From JANQGH01 sp039030175 (GTDB taxonomy: Bacteria; Pseudomonadota; Alphaproteobacteria; DSM-16000; Inquilinaceae): DNA of 64,000 nucleotides. The stretch's first letter is position 1; every line of letters begins with the position of its first letter. The notes under the pieces are model-generated. The model had not been told where the DNA came from. It searched no databases and was given only the letters and a program-made list of their open reading frames with translations. Below are positions 26,318 through 34,453 of this stretch, piece after piece. The stretch is taken from NCBI GenBank assembly GCA_039030175.1, contig JBCCER010000001.1, positions 1 through 64,000 of the forward strand, in the 5' to 3' direction. The translations under genes were made by a program, and so were the position numbers.

Positions 26318-27427
26318 ATGGGCGGCCGGCTTCGCGCGTTGATCAGGAAGGAATTGCTGGCCGCACTGCGCGACCCGCGCAGCCGGATGATGCTGATCAT
26401 GCCGCCCTTATTGCAGCTGCTGATCTTCAGCTATGCGGCGACGTTGGAGGTGAGCAACGTTTCCATCGGTATCTTGAACCGCGATGCTGGGCGCTGGGGT
26501 GTTGAGTTCGTTGAACGGTTGGAGGGCTCGCCGACCTTTGCGGAGATATTGCCGCTGCAGGGTGTGCCGGAGATCCAGACGGTCATCGATCTGCGCCAGG
26601 CGATTGCCGTCGTCCAGATCGGCCCCGAGTTTTCGCGCAAACTCGAGGCTGGGCAAACCGCCATAGCCCAAGTCGTGTTAGACGGCAGACGCTCCAATGC
26701 TGCCCAGATTGTTCAGGGCTATCTCAGTGTCATCGCCGAGGAGATTGGTGCCACAGTGCTCGCAGATCAGGATCTACCGTCAGGCGAAATCGGGCCGATC
26801 GACCGAAATTGGTTCAACCCCAATCTCGAATACACTTGGTTCACGGTTCCCAGCCTGATCGGCATCATTACGCTTCTGGCCTCACTCACCATCACTGGCC
26901 TCTCGGTGGCCCGCGAACGAGAGCTGGGCACCTTCGACCAATTGATGGTTTCTCCCCTTCGCGTTCGGGAAATTCTGATCGGTAAGACGGTTCCGCCCAT
27001 GCTGGTCGGCGTGTTTCAGGCCACAATCTTCGTTCTGGCCGCCATATATTGGTTTGAGGTTCCTTTGCGGGGCTCGCTGCTGCTGCTCTATGCCAGCCTG
27101 CTGATCTACCAGGCGGCGGTCATTGGCGTTGGCCTGTTCGTGTCGTCATTGTCACAGACACAGCAGCAGGCCTTCCTCGGTTCGTTCCTATTCGCGGTGC
27201 CGGCAATCCTTCTTTCCGGTTTCGCCTCACCCGTCGAAAACATGCCCAATTGGCTGCAGATCGTGTCGCTCGCCGACCCGCTGCGCTACTTCCTGGTGAT
27301 CGTGAAGGGCATTTTCCTCAAGGCGATGTCGGTCGAGCAGGTCTGGCAAAACACCTGGCCACTGCTGGTCATTGCTTTTGTAACCCTTGGATGTGCAGCC
27401 CTTCTGTTCACCAAGCGGTTGGAGTGA
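26318..27427 (+). CDS. ABC-2 type efflux permease (YbhR-like)
   Basis: A 369-residue partner of the preceding permease, with the same topology: N-terminal helix (MMLIMPPLLQLLIFSYA), periplasmic domain, then ARERELGTFDQLMVSPLRV and a helix cluster ending in KRLE. The ATG at 26318 lies one base after the upstream stop. The gene order adaptor - double ATPase - permease - permease is that of ybhGFSR. The next gene, a serine hydrolase, starts three bases after the stop. Confidence 0.92.
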   Translation: MGGRLRALIRKELLAALRDPRSRMMLIMPPLLQLLIFSYAATLEVSNVSIGILNRDAGRWGVEFVERLEGSPTFAEILPLQGVPEIQTVIDLRQAIAVVQIGPEFSRKLEAGQTAIAQVVLDGRRSNAAQIVQGYLSVIAEEIGATVLADQDLPSGEIGPIDRNWFNPNLEYTWFTVPSLIGIITLLASLTITGLSVARERELGTFDQLMVSPLRVREILIGKTVPPMLVGVFQATIFVLAAIYWFEVPLRGSLLLLYASLLIYQAAVIGVGLFVSSLSQTQQQAFLGSFLFAVPAILLSGFASPVENMPNWLQIVSLADPLRYFLVIVKGIFLKAMSVEQVWQNTWPLLVIAFVTLGCAALLFTKRLE

Positions 27428-27430
27428 TCT

Positions 27431-28315
27431 TTGGAAAAGCCATCAATCTTCATCGCAGTCACCGATGATGGTGAAACGGTTTCCGGTGAACACTCCACAG
27501 CCATCGTTCCGTGGTGGAGCGTCACAAAAACCGTCTTGGCTGCTGCCGCTCTATGCCTGGTTCGAGATGGACAGCTTGAGCTTGATCGACCTCTCAAAGG
27601 TAGGCCGTACAGCATGGCTCAGCTGCTCTCCCACCGGGCGGGGCTTCCTTGCTACAGCAGGCTCCCAGAATATCATGAGAGTGTTTCCGCGGGTGAGATG
27701 CCATGGTCGATTGACGCGATGTTGACCAAGGTCGAGGCAGGCCGCCTGGTGTTCGAACCCGGCACCAAGTTCGCCTACTCGAATATCGGTTATCTCTTCG
27801 TTGGTCAGGTCATCGAAGAGGTGACCGGTGAAATTCTGTCAGAGGCGCTTTTTCGATTGGTCCTGTCGCCATTGGGCATTGGCTCGGTTCGGTTGGCTGT
27901 CGAGCCGGCCGATCTTGACTGCACCGTATGGGCAAGCAAGAGCGGTTATCATCCAGCCTGGGTTTATCATGGCCTGTTGGTCGGGCAGGTGGGGGATGCG
28001 GCGCTCTGTGTTCATCGCTTGCTGAGAGGGAGTTTGCTACCCGCTGGGTTACGCTATGCGATGGTCGACGCCCATCGGTTCGGAGGTCCGATAGATGGTC
28101 GCCCCTGGCTGGATACGGGCTATGGGTTGGGCTTGATGATGGGCGAGATGGATGGAGCCGGCCTTGCCATGGGCCATTCGGCGAGCGGTCCAGGTAGCGT
28201 TGGGGCGGTCTATCACTTTGTCGACTTGCCGAGGCCGCGCACCATCGCGGTGTTTGCGAACGCCGACAGTGAAGGTGTTTGCGAATGGGAAGCCGCAAGG
28301 CAAGCGGGCGCCTAA
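27431..28315 (+). CDS. Serine beta-lactamase / DD-peptidase family hydrolase
   Basis: A 294-residue protein of the class C beta-lactamase-like (PF00144) family. The catalytic SxxK is WWSVTKTVLAAAAL, the YxN motif is KFAYSNIGYLFVG, and a C-terminal GHSASGPGSVGA corresponds to the third HxG-type motif. There is no obvious signal peptide, so it appears cytoplasmic, which argues against a true periplasmic beta-lactamase. It starts at TTG 27431 with GGAG six bases upstream, three bases after the YbhR-like stop, and so belongs to the TetR-controlled operon. It may be an esterase or amidase acting on compounds linked to the exporter. Confidence 0.82.
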   Translation: MEKPSIFIAVTDDGETVSGEHSTAIVPWWSVTKTVLAAAALCLVRDGQLELDRPLKGRPYSMAQLLSHRAGLPCYSRLPEYHESVSAGEMPWSIDAMLTKVEAGRLVFEPGTKFAYSNIGYLFVGQVIEEVTGEILSEALFRLVLSPLGIGSVRLAVEPADLDCTVWASKSGYHPAWVYHGLLVGQVGDAALCVHRLLRGSLLPAGLRYAMVDAHRFGGPIDGRPWLDTGYGLGLMMGEMDGAGLAMGHSASGPGSVGAVYHFVDLPRPRTIAVFANADSEGVCEWEAARQAGA

Positions 28316-28468
28316 CGATTAACGTTGGGCAGCATATGCCGCTGGACCATACCAGATGCACAAAACCATTCATTTGAAGCGGCGCGCGTAAATCCGTACT
28401 CTCCGCCGCCGTCGGGGCTGGCCCGGCGGATGACCCCAACAGTGCCCCAAGGATTTCGGCGATCCATC

Positions 28469-29161
28469 GTGTCTCAATCTTCGAGTTTTCCGGCTCCTGC
28501 CGCGCCCAGTGAACCGTTGGTACTTGCCGTGCCGAAGGGACGGATATTGAAGGAGCTGCGGCCTTTGATGGCCCGTGCTGGGCTGAAGCCGGAGCCTTCG
28601 TTCGATGATGAGAGTCACCGGGGTTTGCGATTTCGAACGAACATTCCAAACATCGAGATCATCCGCGTGCGCTCGTTTGACGTCGCGACCTTCGTTGCTT
28701 TCGGTGCCGCCCATCTGGGCGTGGCTGGCAACGATGTGCTGATGGAGTTCGATTTCCCTGAGATTTACGCGCCGCTAGACCTTAAGATCGGGGCTTGCCG
28801 TATCTCGGTTGCCGAGCCAGTGGAATTGTCCGAGGTTGACGATCCGTCGCGCTGGAGCCATGTGCGCGTTGCGACCAAGTATCCGGAAATCACAAAGCGG
28901 CATTTTGCAGCGCGCGGTGTCCAGGCCGAATGCATAAAGCTAAACGGTGCGATGGAGTTGGCGCCCAGTCTTGGTTTGTGCCGGCGTATCGTGGATCTGG
29001 TGTCGACCGGTTCGACACTGACGGCCAATGGTTTACGGGAGATTGAGTTGATCGCCGACGTAACCTCACGCCTGATCGTGAACCGCGCAGCGCTCAAGAC
29101 CCGACCGGAAGAGCTTGGACTCTGGATCGATCGATTCAGGGAGGCGGTCGATGGCGCTTAG
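28469..29161 (+). CDS. hisG: ATP phosphoribosyltransferase, short form
   Basis: The first enzyme of histidine biosynthesis, joining ATP and PRPP. About 230 residues with LVLAVPKGRILKELRPLMAR, VAGNDVLMEFDFPEIY and the PRPP loop DLVSTGSTLTANGL. It is the short type without the C-terminal regulatory domain; such enzymes need HisZ, which is not in this window. The start is uncertain: GTG 28469 is closest to the conserved beginning, while ATG 28430 would add 13 residues. It overlaps hisD by 11 bases. Confidence 0.92.
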   Translation: MSQSSSFPAPAAPSEPLVLAVPKGRILKELRPLMARAGLKPEPSFDDESHRGLRFRTNIPNIEIIRVRSFDVATFVAFGAAHLGVAGNDVLMEFDFPEIYAPLDLKIGACRISVAEPVELSEVDDPSRWSHVRVATKYPEITKRHFAARGVQAECIKLNGAMELAPSLGLCRRIVDLVSTGSTLTANGLREIELIADVTSRLIVNRAALKTRPEELGLWIDRFREAVDGA

Positions 29162-30452
29162 GTTGGATGCCGCTGCAGACGGCTTCGCTGCCGCATTTGC
29201 GGCATTCCTGACGTCGAAACGAGAGCAGCAAGTCGACGTGAGTGCCGTCGTTTCCGGCATCATCGGCGATGTTCGGAAGCGCGGTGATGCGGCGATATTG
29301 GAACTGACCAAACGGTTTGATCGACAGTCCTTGACCGCCGACGGAATGCGCGTGCCCCGCGATGAGGTCGCCAAGGTCGCGGCCTTGGCACCAAAGGAGG
29401 AAGTAGAGGCGCTCGAGTTCGCGGCGGCACGGATCAGTTCGTTTCATGCGACCCAGGATCTGCCTGTGACGAGCTATACGGACGAGGCCGGCGTTCGCCT
29501 AGGTGCACGGTTCACCCCGGTCGATGCTGTGGGGCTCTATGTGCCGGGTGGTCAGGCCGCTTATCCCAGCTCGGTCCTGATGAATGCGATCCCAGCCCAA
29601 GTTGCCGGTGTCGAACGACTGGCCATGGTAGTGCCCACACCGGATGGCTATTTGAATCCGCTCGTCATGGCCGCGGTACAGATCTTGGGGATCGAAGAAA
29701 TCTACCGTATCGGCGGCGCGCAGGCAGTAGCAGCGCTTGCCTACGGAACGGACAGCGTTGCCCCCGTCGATAAGATCGTCGGCCCTGGCAATGTCTACGT
29801 GGCCGAGGCAAAGCGCCAGGTCTTTGGCCAGGTGGGTATCGACATGGTCGCCGGCCCCTCGGAAATCCTAGTCGTCGCCGATGGGCAGAACGACCCTGCT
29901 TGGATTGCGGCCGATTTGCTTTCGCAGGCGGAACATGACGCAGACGCACAGGCTATTCTAATCACCGACGATCCGGCCTTTGCATCTTCGGTTGAGGCGG
30001 CCATAGAAGGTCACCTCGCGACACTACCGCGTTCGGATATAGCGGGCGCAAGCTGGCAACAGCATGGCGCCGTGATCGTAGTCCGGTCGTTGGACGAGGT
30101 TCCCAATCTAGTCGACCAAATCGCGCCGGAGCATCTGGAACTGGCAGTTGACGACCCCGACGGGCTCGCGGCCAAGATCCGCCATGCCGGTGCGATCTTT
30201 CTGGGCCGTTACACCCCTGAGGCGGTCGGCGACTATGTTGCCGGGCCCAACCATGTCTTGCCGACATCGCGAAGCGCTCGCTTTTCGTCGGGCCTGAATG
30301 TGCTCGATTTTGTCAAGCGAACCACCATGGTAGGCTGCACCGCTGACGCTCTGCGCACGATCGGCCCCAAGGCCGTGACCTTGGCCCATGCCGAGGGATT
30401 GCAGGCCCACGGGCTGTCCATCGCCATCCGGCTGAACCTGCCTCGCGGTTAG
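29151..30452 (+). CDS. hisD: Histidinol dehydrogenase
   Basis: A 433-residue enzyme for the last two oxidations of histidine synthesis (histidinol to histidine, NAD and zinc dependent). Clear motifs are VGLYVPGGQAAYPSSVLMNA, IVGPGNVYVAEAKRQVFGQV, AGPSEILVVAD, SQAEHDADAQAILITDD and GPNHVLPTSRSARFSSGL, which hold the catalytic Glu/His and zinc ligands. The start at ATG 29151 has AGGGAGG six bases upstream and lies within the end of hisG, so the two are translationally coupled. Confidence 0.97.
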   Translation: MALRLDAAADGFAAAFAAFLTSKREQQVDVSAVVSGIIGDVRKRGDAAILELTKRFDRQSLTADGMRVPRDEVAKVAALAPKEEVEALEFAAARISSFHATQDLPVTSYTDEAGVRLGARFTPVDAVGLYVPGGQAAYPSSVLMNAIPAQVAGVERLAMVVPTPDGYLNPLVMAAVQILGIEEIYRIGGAQAVAALAYGTDSVAPVDKIVGPGNVYVAEAKRQVFGQVGIDMVAGPSEILVVADGQNDPAWIAADLLSQAEHDADAQAILITDDPAFASSVEAAIEGHLATLPRSDIAGASWQQHGAVIVVRSLDEVPNLVDQIAPEHLELAVDDPDGLAAKIRHAGAIFLGRYTPEAVGDYVAGPNHVLPTSRSARFSSGLNVLDFVKRTTMVGCTADALRTIGPKAVTLAHAEGLQAHGLSIAIRLNLPRG

Positions 30453-30457
30453 AGCCG

Positions 30458-30940
30458 TTGGCCGACGCGCCCAAACAGCCAAGCATCATTGCCGTCGACC
30501 TGGACGAGCGAACGGTCGCCAGACGCAATGCAGAGGTTGAGCAGGAGCGAGCGGTCGCGATCTACGATCTGCTGGAGGACAACCATTTTCGGCCGGTCGA
30601 CCATCCGGAAGGATCTTTCCGGCTCCGGCTGGGGATGGAAGACAATCGGCTGATCTTCGACGTTCGTGATACAGCCGATCAGCCGGTCGCCCGTGTCCCC
30701 CTGCCAATCCTGCCGTTTCGAAAGATCGTGAAGGAATACTTCATGGTCTGTGAGGCCTACTACGAAGCGATCCGTCATGCCCCGCCCTCAAAGATCGAGG
30801 CTGTGGATATGGGAAGACGCGGCCTGCATGATCAGGGGTCCACCATGCTGCGAGAGCGGCTGGCAACCCATATTGAGATCGACCACAACACGGCGCGGCG
30901 CCTATTCACGCTGCTTTGCGTCTTGCAGATTAGACAATAG
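30458..30940 (+). CDS. UPF0262 family protein
   Basis: A 160-residue cytoplasmic protein matching the alphaproteobacterial UPF0262 family: IIAVDLDERTVARRNAEVEQ, ERAVAIYDLLEDNHF, and LPFRKIVKEYFMVCEAYYEA, then SKIEAVDMGRRGLHDQGSTM. It begins at TTG 30458, five bases after the hisD stop; no ATG lies before the conserved region. The function is unknown. It is always found, as far as I recall, between hisD and the phosphatase/infA genes, as here. Confidence 0.9.
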   Translation: MADAPKQPSIIAVDLDERTVARRNAEVEQERAVAIYDLLEDNHFRPVDHPEGSFRLRLGMEDNRLIFDVRDTADQPVARVPLPILPFRKIVKEYFMVCEAYYEAIRHAPPSKIEAVDMGRRGLHDQGSTMLRERLATHIEIDHNTARRLFTLLCVLQIRQ

Positions 30941-30951
30941 GCGCTGACGAG

Positions 30952-31395
30952 ATGTCTGATCTGCCAACCAGCGTCCTATTCGTCTGCAACTACAACGCCA
31001 TCCGATCGCCGATGGCCGAAGCTATGTTGAAGCACCTTCATGGCCATCATATCTTTGTCGACAGCGCCGGCGTACGGGGGGGCGAGCTTGATCCTTTTGC
31101 CGTCGCCGTAATGGCCGAGATCGACATCGACCTTTCGCGACACAAGCCCAAACTGTTTGAGGAACTGGCGGACGAGAGCTTCGATCTTGTTATCTCGCTA
31201 TCGCCGCAGGCCCATCACTTGGCCATCGAGCGCACTCGGACCACCGCCTGTGACGTTGAGTATTGGCAGACATTTGACCCCACGCACATAGAGGGCAACC
31301 GCGAGACCCGGCTCGAGGCGTTTCGCAAGACACGGGACTTTCTGTTCGATCGGATCAAGGTCCAATTTCCCGCAGAACAATCGGTAGAAGTTTGA
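30952..31395 (+). CDS. Low-molecular-weight protein tyrosine phosphatase / arsenate-reductase-like protein
   Basis: A 147-residue protein with the LMW-PTP P-loop close to the N-terminus: VLFVCNYNAIRSPMAEAML, where C-x5-R-S binds phosphate. Conserved DSAGVRGGELDPFAV follows. The C-terminal DPxxxx loop (TFDPTHIEGNRETRLEAF) replaces the usual general-acid DP pair in modified form. It could dephosphorylate proteins or act in arsenate reduction; the housekeeping position between UPF0262 and infA favours the former. Confidence 0.87.
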   Translation: MSDLPTSVLFVCNYNAIRSPMAEAMLKHLHGHHIFVDSAGVRGGELDPFAVAVMAEIDIDLSRHKPKLFEELADESFDLVISLSPQAHHLAIERTRTTACDVEYWQTFDPTHIEGNRETRLEAFRKTRDFLFDRIKVQFPAEQSVEV

Positions 31396-31502
31396 CGGTA
31401 CGCCGAATGCGAGAAATGCGGCTGGACCGAGATAAAACCGCTTGACCGAGAGGGTTATGTCGCCCACCAATCGTGGCGCCCCGCAACCAGAGAAGCGATA
31501 GC

Positions 31503-31721
31503 ATGGCAAAAGAGGATCTGATTGAGTTTTCCGGGACAGTAATGGAATTGCTGCCCAACGCGATGTTTCGCGTAAAGTTGGACAATGACCACGAGGTGCT
31601 GGCCCACACATCGGGCAAGATGCGCAAAAACCGCATCCGCGTTTTGGCAGGCGACCGAGTGAATGTCGAGATGACGCCCTACGACCTCTCCAAAGGGCGT
31701 ATTACGTTCCGCTTCAAATAG
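31503..31721 (+). CDS. infA: Translation initiation factor IF-1
   Basis: Exactly the standard 72 residues from ATG 31503: AKEDLIEFSGTVMELLPNAM, FRVKLDNDHEVLAHTSGKMR and KGRITFRFK. This is a single S1/OB-fold that sits in the ribosomal A site during initiation. A purine-rich AGAGAAGCG lies before the start. The 107-base gap upstream may hold its own promoter. Confidence 0.98.
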   Translation: MAKEDLIEFSGTVMELLPNAMFRVKLDNDHEVLAHTSGKMRKNRIRVLAGDRVNVEMTPYDLSKGRITFRFK

Positions 31722-31729
31722 GCAAACCC

Positions 31730-32335
31730 ATGGGGCGTGCCCAGGAACAGGCGGCTAGCGGGCCGCCTTTGGTTTTGGCATCCGCCTCTTCGCGTCGAAG
31801 GGATCTGTTGGCGCAACTCGGTATCGAGCCTGCGGCGATCGATCCCGCCGATGTCGATGAAAGCCCCCTTGACGGCGAATTGCCGCGCGATCACGCCGCT
31901 CGCCTTTCATTGGCCAAGGCTCGAACCGTCGCCGGTCGGCGTCAGGGTGACGTGGTATTGGCTGCGGACACGGTGGTGGCCTGCGGTCGCAGAATTCTTC
32001 CTAAGGCCGAAACCGTGGATCAGGCGCGATCGTGCCTGTCCCTGTTATCCGGCCGGCGCCATGTCGTCTGGGGCGGCGTTTGCCTGATCGGTGCCGAAGG
32101 GGCAGAGCGTCGGCGCTTGGTAAAAACCGTGGTCACGTTCAAGGCGCTCAACGACAGCGAGATTGATCGCTACATCGCCAGTGAAGAATGGAAAGGCAAG
32201 GCGGGAGGATACGCCATTCAGGGTCGCGCCGCCCGGTTCGTGCGCGCGTTGCAGGGGTCCTATTCGAACGTGGTGGGGCTACCGCTGTTCGAGACCGCCG
32301 GCCTCCTGGAAGTTGTGGGAATTCAGTGGCGCTAG
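31730..32335 (+). CDS. maf: Maf-family nucleoside triphosphate pyrophosphatase
   Basis: A 201-residue house-cleaning enzyme that hydrolyses non-canonical or excess NTPs. The hallmark LVLASASSRRRDLLAQLG is at the N-terminus, followed by VDESPLDGELP, LSLAKARTVAG, VLAADTVVACGRRILPKAE, SGRRHVVWGGVCLI and GKAGGYAIQGRAARFV, which together form the Maf active site. It starts nine bases after infA and overlaps the ribonuclease gene by ten bases. Confidence 0.96.
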   Translation: MGRAQEQAASGPPLVLASASSRRRDLLAQLGIEPAAIDPADVDESPLDGELPRDHAARLSLAKARTVAGRRQGDVVLAADTVVACGRRILPKAETVDQARSCLSLLSGRRHVVWGGVCLIGAEGAERRRLVKTVVTFKALNDSEIDRYIASEEWKGKAGGYAIQGRAARFVRALQGSYSNVVGLPLFETAGLLEVVGIQWR

Positions 32336-33384
32336 ACCTTCATATCGGGACCGTAAAGGGCGCGCGCGTTGCTGCTCTTTTGGGTGACGATGGGCTAACA
32401 GCCTTAGCCGCAGAACCTGTAGAGAGTCCAGATCTGACAGGGGCCGTCTACCGTGCCCGTCTGCTTCGCTACGACGCAACTGCCGATCATTGCCTTCTCG
32501 ATCTTGGCAGTGTCGAGGCCGTTCTGCCTGGCAAGCCACCGGCCGAAAACATCTTCCCGGTGCAGATCCGGCGTGTGGCACGCGACGGCAAGCGCTCGGA
32601 AGTGACGCGCGACGTGGTGCTCGCCGGCCGATTCCTTATGGCCGCGCCTGGCATTAGTGATGTCAAAACCTCCAGCCGGGTACGAAATGGCCGCGTCCAG
32701 CGCGACCGCGCGAATAATCTTGGTCTGACTTCAGGCTGGATCTTGCGTCGCACTTTCGCCGAGGCGAGCGATGACAAGGTTCGAGATGATGCGGCGCACT
32801 TGACCGATCTGCTGGGTCGGCTCGACCAAGCAGGTGGTCCAGGGCTCCTGATACCAGCCCTACCACTTTGGTGTCGGGTTGTTATGGATGAGGCAGAGCC
32901 CAGCCGCCTTTTTGGCGCCGAGCCGATTTTGGCTAGGGCGGAGGCCGATCTCACCGCACTTGGGCTCGAACCAGTGGCGGTCAATTCCATCGTCGATCTG
33001 GACGAGGTGATCGCACCAGTCTGCCGGTCGGACGTCGAACTTCCGCGAGGTGGGCGGATTACAATCGAACCGACGAGGGCGTTAACGGCGATTGATGTCG
33101 ACGCGGGTGGCAGCGGACGCGAGGCCGCCAATCAGGCCGCCGTTCGGGCGATTGCCAAGCAGCTTCGCTTGCGCAATATCGGCGGCATCGTCGTGATCGA
33201 TCTGGTTTCTCAGAAGTCCGACTGGCGGCCGATCGTCGATCGATTTCGAGATTTGTTGGCCGACGATCCGGCACGCACGTCGATTGCCGGCGGTGTGTCG
33301 CCGCTGGGGTTGTTGCAAATGTCACGTGAGCGCAGGGGATACTCGCTGGCCGAGGCGTTGGCCCATACTGATGGAGGATCTTAG
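32326..33384 (+). CDS. RNase E/G-family ribonuclease, short form
   Basis: A 352-residue member of the RNase E/G family from GTG 32326, inside the end of maf. An S1-like region (GAVYRARLLRYDATADHCLL) is followed by the DNase I-like catalytic domain with the two metal-binding acidic motifs, LTAIDVDAGGSGR and GGIVVIDLVSQKSDW. The C-terminus stops at SPLGLLQMSRERRGYSLAEA, so the zinc-link cysteines and the dimer domain of RNase G are absent. It probably processes RNA endonucleolytically; tetramer formation as in RNase E is not expected. Confidence 0.88.
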   Translation: MALDLHIGTVKGARVAALLGDDGLTALAAEPVESPDLTGAVYRARLLRYDATADHCLLDLGSVEAVLPGKPPAENIFPVQIRRVARDGKRSEVTRDVVLAGRFLMAAPGISDVKTSSRVRNGRVQRDRANNLGLTSGWILRRTFAEASDDKVRDDAAHLTDLLGRLDQAGGPGLLIPALPLWCRVVMDEAEPSRLFGAEPILARAEADLTALGLEPVAVNSIVDLDEVIAPVCRSDVELPRGGRITIEPTRALTAIDVDAGGSGREAANQAAVRAIAKQLRLRNIGGIVVIDLVSQKSDWRPIVDRFRDLLADDPARTSIAGGVSPLGLLQMSRERRGYSLAEALAHTDGGS

Positions 33385-33386
33385 CG

Positions 33387-33596
33387 ATGTCCGGCTCAGG
33401 GCCGACTAACTCGAAGGGGCAGCGAGGCAGCAAGTGCCCGGTTTGCGGCAAGCCGACCGCGCCAACTCACCGACCTTTTTGTTCAGCACATTGCGGCTAT
33501 GTCGACCTTAACCGTTGGTTGGGCGGCAACTACGCCATTCCGGCCGTCGAAGCCGACGATCTTGATGGGATCGACCCTGAAGCGCCGGAGAGTTGA
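33387..33596 (+). CDS. yacG: DNA gyrase inhibitor YacG
   Basis: A 69-residue zinc protein with C-x2-C (KCPVCGKP) and C-x3-C (FCSAHCGYVDLNRWLGG), the complete YacG signature. YacG binds GyrB and blocks DNA binding. It starts two bases after the ribonuclease stop and ends the hisG-yacG gene string. Confidence 0.95.
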   Translation: MSGSGPTNSKGQRGSKCPVCGKPTAPTHRPFCSAHCGYVDLNRWLGGNYAIPAVEADDLDGIDPEAPES

Positions 33597-33598
33597 TG

Positions 33599-33622
33599 GG
33601 GGAGAGGGATAGCCCTCTCCCC
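33599..33622. terminator. Shared bidirectional terminator hairpin
   Basis: GGGGAGAGGG (33599-33608), loop ATAG, CCCTCTCCCC (33613-33622): a perfect 10-base-pair stem right after yacG and ten bases before the convergent peroxiredoxin stop. No T tract follows on either strand, but the position suits both genes. Confidence 0.75.
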
Positions 33623-33632
33623 GAGACCAAGC

Positions 33633-34274
33633 TTACTTGCCGGGCTGCGGCACGATCCGCAGATAGGGCTTTACCTCGTTCCAGCCGCCCGGGAAGCGAT
33701 CCTTGGCTTCCTCGTTGCTGACAGCAGGAACGATGATGACATCCTCACCGCTGTTCCAATTCACTGGCGTTGCAACCTTGTGGTTGGCGGTGAGCTGAAG
33801 GGAGTCGATGACGCGAAGAATTTCATCGAAATTACGGCCAGTTGACGCGGGGTATTGAAGCGAAAGCTTAACTTTCTTGTCCGGGCCGATGATGTAGACA
33901 GAGCGGACGGTCATCGTGTCGTCGGCATTCGGGTGGATCATTCCATAGAGCGATGCGATCGAGCGGTCCGAATCGGCGATCATCGGGAAGTTCACGGCGT
34001 AGCCCTGCGTCTCCTCGATGTCCTTTGCCCAGCCGGCGTGAGCGTCGAGCGGATCGACCGAAAGGCCGATCACCTTCACATTGCGGGCCTCGAACTCCGG
34101 CCGCAGCTTGGCGGTATAGCCGAGCTCCGTGGTGCACACGGGCGTGTAGTCTTTCGGGTGGGAAAACAGAACGGCCCACTTGCCGTCAATATAATCGTGG
34201 AAACGAATATTGCCTTCGGTGGTTTCGGCTTCGAAATCCGGAGCATCGTCTCCGATCAACAATGCCTGCGTCAT
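33633..34274 (-). CDS. 1-Cys peroxiredoxin (Prx6 type)
   Basis: A 213-residue thiol peroxidase. The active site is HPKDYTPVCTTELGYTAKL with the peroxidatic Cys, and the long C-terminal domain (ANHKVATPVNWNSGEDVIIV, DRFPGGWNEVKPYLRIVPQP) is typical of the Prx6 subfamily. No resolving Cys is apparent. GGGGGGAT lies upstream of the ATG. It is a single gene transcribed toward yacG, with its own promoter in the 34275-34453 gap. Confidence 0.95.
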   Translation of the reverse strand: MTQALLIGDDAPDFEAETTEGNIRFHDYIDGKWAVLFSHPKDYTPVCTTELGYTAKLRPEFEARNVKVIGLSVDPLDAHAGWAKDIEETQGYAVNFPMIADSDRSIASLYGMIHPNADDTMTVRSVYIIGPDKKVKLSLQYPASTGRNFDEILRVIDSLQLTANHKVATPVNWNSGEDVIIVPAVSNEEAKDRFPGGWNEVKPYLRIVPQPGK

Positions 34275-34453
34275 AACTCTATCCCCCCTGGATCAAAGTA
34301 CGGTTCGCGCCAATCGGGAACCTTCATCAAGGACCGACAGCACGTTGGGTTTCACGCCTTCGTGTTCAAGCACGAGAATCGATAACAAAGCCGTGTTGGT
34401 CGTTCATGCTACGGATTTGCGGAAGTGGTAATGCGGCCGGCATGGCGGCAATG

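Noticed and set aside
27810..28649. A 279-codon minus-strand frame across the serine hydrolase and hisG
   Set aside because: It spans two genes with recognised motifs on the other strand and has Ser/Pro/Arg-rich shadow composition.
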